A DNA stretch of 41,450 nt from Pseudomonas sp. (GTDB lineage: Bacteria > Pseudomonadota > Gammaproteobacteria > Pseudomonadales > Pseudomonadaceae). The stretch is taken from contig NZ_JAUYNP010000152.1 of the NCBI RefSeq assembly GCF_030696055.1, positions 1-41,450 of the forward strand. Reading direction: 5' to 3'. Position numbers and translations under genes: made by a program. A model generated the notes under the pieces. That model was given only the letters and a program-made list of their open reading frames with translations, searched no databases and was not told the DNA's origin. This document shows positions 40,257 to 41,450 of the stretch, in pieces (position 1 is the first letter of the stretch; each line of letters starts with the position of its first letter).

Positions 40257-41015
40257 TCAGACCAGATCGAGCTGAACCTTGTTCTCGGCGAGCAGGCGGC
40301 CGATGGCGGCGGAGGGCGCGGTGTCGGTGAATACGCGATCGACCAGGGCGATGGAACCCAGGCGTACTACGGCATTACGGCCGAACTTGCTGGAGTCGAC
40401 GGCGAGGAAGACCTGCCGCGCGTTGTCGATGATGGCCTGGGACACCCGTACTTCCTGGTAGTCGAAATCGAGCAGGCTGCCGTCTTCGTCGATACCGCTG
40501 ATGCCGACCAGGGCGAAGTCGACCTTGAACTGCTGGATAAAATCCACCGCCGCCTGACCCACCACACCGCCATCGCTGCGCACCGTGCCGCCGGCCACCA
40601 GCACTTCGAAATCGGCCTTGGCGCTGAGCTGGGCGGCCACGTGCAGGTTGTTGGTGATGATCTTCAGGCCCTTGTGCCCGAGCAGTTCGCGGGCTATCGC
40701 CTCGGTGGTGGTGCCGATAGTGATAAACAGCGAGGCATGGTCGGGAATATGCGCGGCGATGGCGGCGGCGATGCGCTGCTTTTCCTCGCGCATCTGCCCG
40801 GCGCGCATGCTGTAGGCGGTGTTCTGGGTACTCGAGGCCTCGCTCGCCGCGCCCCCATGGGTGCGCCGCAGCAGGCCCTGTTCGGCCAACTGGTTGATGT
40901 CGCGCCTGATGGTCTGCGGGGTGACGCTGAAGGCCTGGGCCAGTTCGTCGATGCTGACGTAGCCGCGTTCGCGGGCGAGTTCGAGTATGTCGTGCTGGCG
41001 GGGCGGCAGGGTCAT
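40257..41015 (-). CDS. glpR: DeoR-family glycerol-3-phosphate regulon repressor GlpR
   Basis: A 252-residue repressor that binds glp operators and is released by glycerol 3-phosphate (or glycerol in some species). N-terminal Deo[55 protein letters not shown] (~1-57). The C-terminal sensor has the phosphosugar-isomerase-like fold ([54 protein letters not shown]). ATG 41015 gives the standard length; a longer open frame (to 41303) runs through the tandem repeats and is rejected. The spacer to the array is about 50 bases. Confidence 0.94.
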   Translation of the reverse strand: MTLPPRQHDILELARERGYVSIDELAQAFSVTPQTIRRDINQLAEQGLLRRTHGGAASEASSTQNTAYSMRAGQMREEKQRIAAAIAAHIPDHASLFITIGTTTEAIARELLGHKGLKIITNNLHVAAQLSAKADFEVLVAGGTVRSDGGVVGQAAVDFIQQFKVDFALVGISGIDEDGSLLDFDYQEVRVSQAIIDNARQVFLAVDSSKFGRNAVVRLGSIALVDRVFTDTAPSAAIGRLLAENKVQLDLV

Positions 41016-41062
41016 GGCGGGTCCTTGAAAGTGCGCGACATTATAGACTGCCGGCTGGTAAA

Positions 41063-41450
41063 TTTTATGGCCTGCCATCCATGGCGGCCACCCTTCGGGC
41101 CGTCGCTTTGCGACGTTAAAAATGGTTCTCGGTAGTTTTTTATGGCCTGCCATCCATGGTGGCCACCCTGCGGGGCGTCGCTGCGCGATGTTAAAAATGG
41201 GTCTCGGTAGTTCTTTATGGCCTGCCATCCATGGCGGCCACCCTGCGGGCCATCGCTGCGCGATGTTAAAAACTGCTCCCGGCAGTTTTTTATGGCCTGC
41301 CATCCATGGCGGCCACCCTACGGGCCGTCGCTGCGCGACGTTAAAAACTTCTCCCGGTCATTTTTATGGCCTGCCATCCGTGGCGGCCCCCTTCGGGCCG
41401 TCGCTGCGCGACGTTAAAAATTGCTCCAGGCAATTTTTTCTGGCTGTTGC
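41063..41450 (+). repeat. 75-bp tandem repeat array, five units, continuing past the edge
   Basis: Head-to-tail units begin with ATGGCCTGCCATCC at 41067, 41142, 41217, 41292 and 41366 (spacing 75, 75, 75 and 74). Each holds GGCCTGCCATCCATGGCGGCC, then CGTCGC-TGC-GCGACG and TTAAAAA followed by a hairpin ending in TTTTT. The terminal hairpin arms vary but stay complementary in several units (CTGC/GCAG, TTGC/GCAA). A possible sixth unit is degenerate or cut at 41450. The array lies upstream of glpR. A period divisible by three keeps frames open through it on both strands, which should not be read as coding. Confidence 0.9.

Noticed and set aside
41016..41303. N-terminal extension of GlpR through the tandem repeats
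   Set aside because: The frame is open only because the repeat period of 75 is a multiple of three. GlpR homologues start at the MTLPPRQ Met (41015).
41063..41450. CRISPR array
   Set aside because: The units are contiguous 75-bp near-identical repeats without unique spacers, and no cas gene is in the window.

Overview
The window reads as chromosomal DNA of a Pseudomonas-type gammaproteobacterium, probably from the P. alcaligenes / P. mendocina / P. stutzeri side of the genus. The genes that point there are the braC-like livKHMGF operon followed by DUF2288 and DUF5064 genes, RhlG, a CcoM-like peptide behind Anr boxes, RapA next to AlkB, and glpR-glpD. Codon use is uniformly GC-rich. No tRNA, rRNA, CRISPR array or prophage was seen. 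The only transposase is a C-terminal IS1595-type fragment at the left edge.

Layout. 1-5.4 kb: transposase fragment, VOC protein, TrmO, a DUF1326-DUF2182 pair, a CREST-like membrane protein divergent from an XRE regulator. 5.4-8.0 kb: a small hypothetical ORF, RhlG, a DUF1456 protein and a pseudouridine-synthase-like protein whose usual catalytic Asp is not conserved. 8.4-13.3 kb: the branched-chain amino-acid ABC operon livKHMGF, with an internal terminator after livK. 13.6-17.1 kb: DUF2288, DUF5064 and an AsmA-family protein. 17.3-20.5 kb: a four-gene PhnDCEE-type ABC transporter (phosphonate/phosphite, or the putative selenate type). 20.7-22.6 kb: a beta-hydroxyacid dehydrogenase and a hydroxypyruvate/2-oxo-tetronate isomerase. 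22.7-30.4 kb: an NMT1-GGDEF diguanylate cyclase, a large stand-alone tubulin/FtsZ-like GTPase, an MFS carrier and a GAF/HD-GYP protein. 30.5-33.8 kb: a CHASE2 nucleotide cyclase, an SH3 protein and an M48 lipoprotein protease in one run. 33.9-38.3 kb: RapA, a small hypothetical protein, AlkB, a 53-aa basic protein and CcoM with Anr boxes. 38.6-41.0 kb: GlpD and GlpR. 41.06-41.45 kb: a 75-bp tandem repeat array.

The most unusual gene is the tubulin-superfamily protein at 24.5-26.7 kb. It keeps recognisable T1, T3, T4, NDxM and T7 (DxxD) elements, so it is probably a GTP-hydrolysing polymer-forming protein. It lies among cyclic-nucleotide signalling genes.

Intergenic DNA is rich in three repeat families. 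The first is a 142-238 bp element with terminal inverted repeats; there are three copies, all 3' of genes and all in the same sense relative to the gene read into them. The second is a set of GTAGG(G/T)(T/C)GGG palindromes, two of which supply the stop codon of the neighbouring gene. The third is the 75-bp unit, whose hairpin arms covary between copies.
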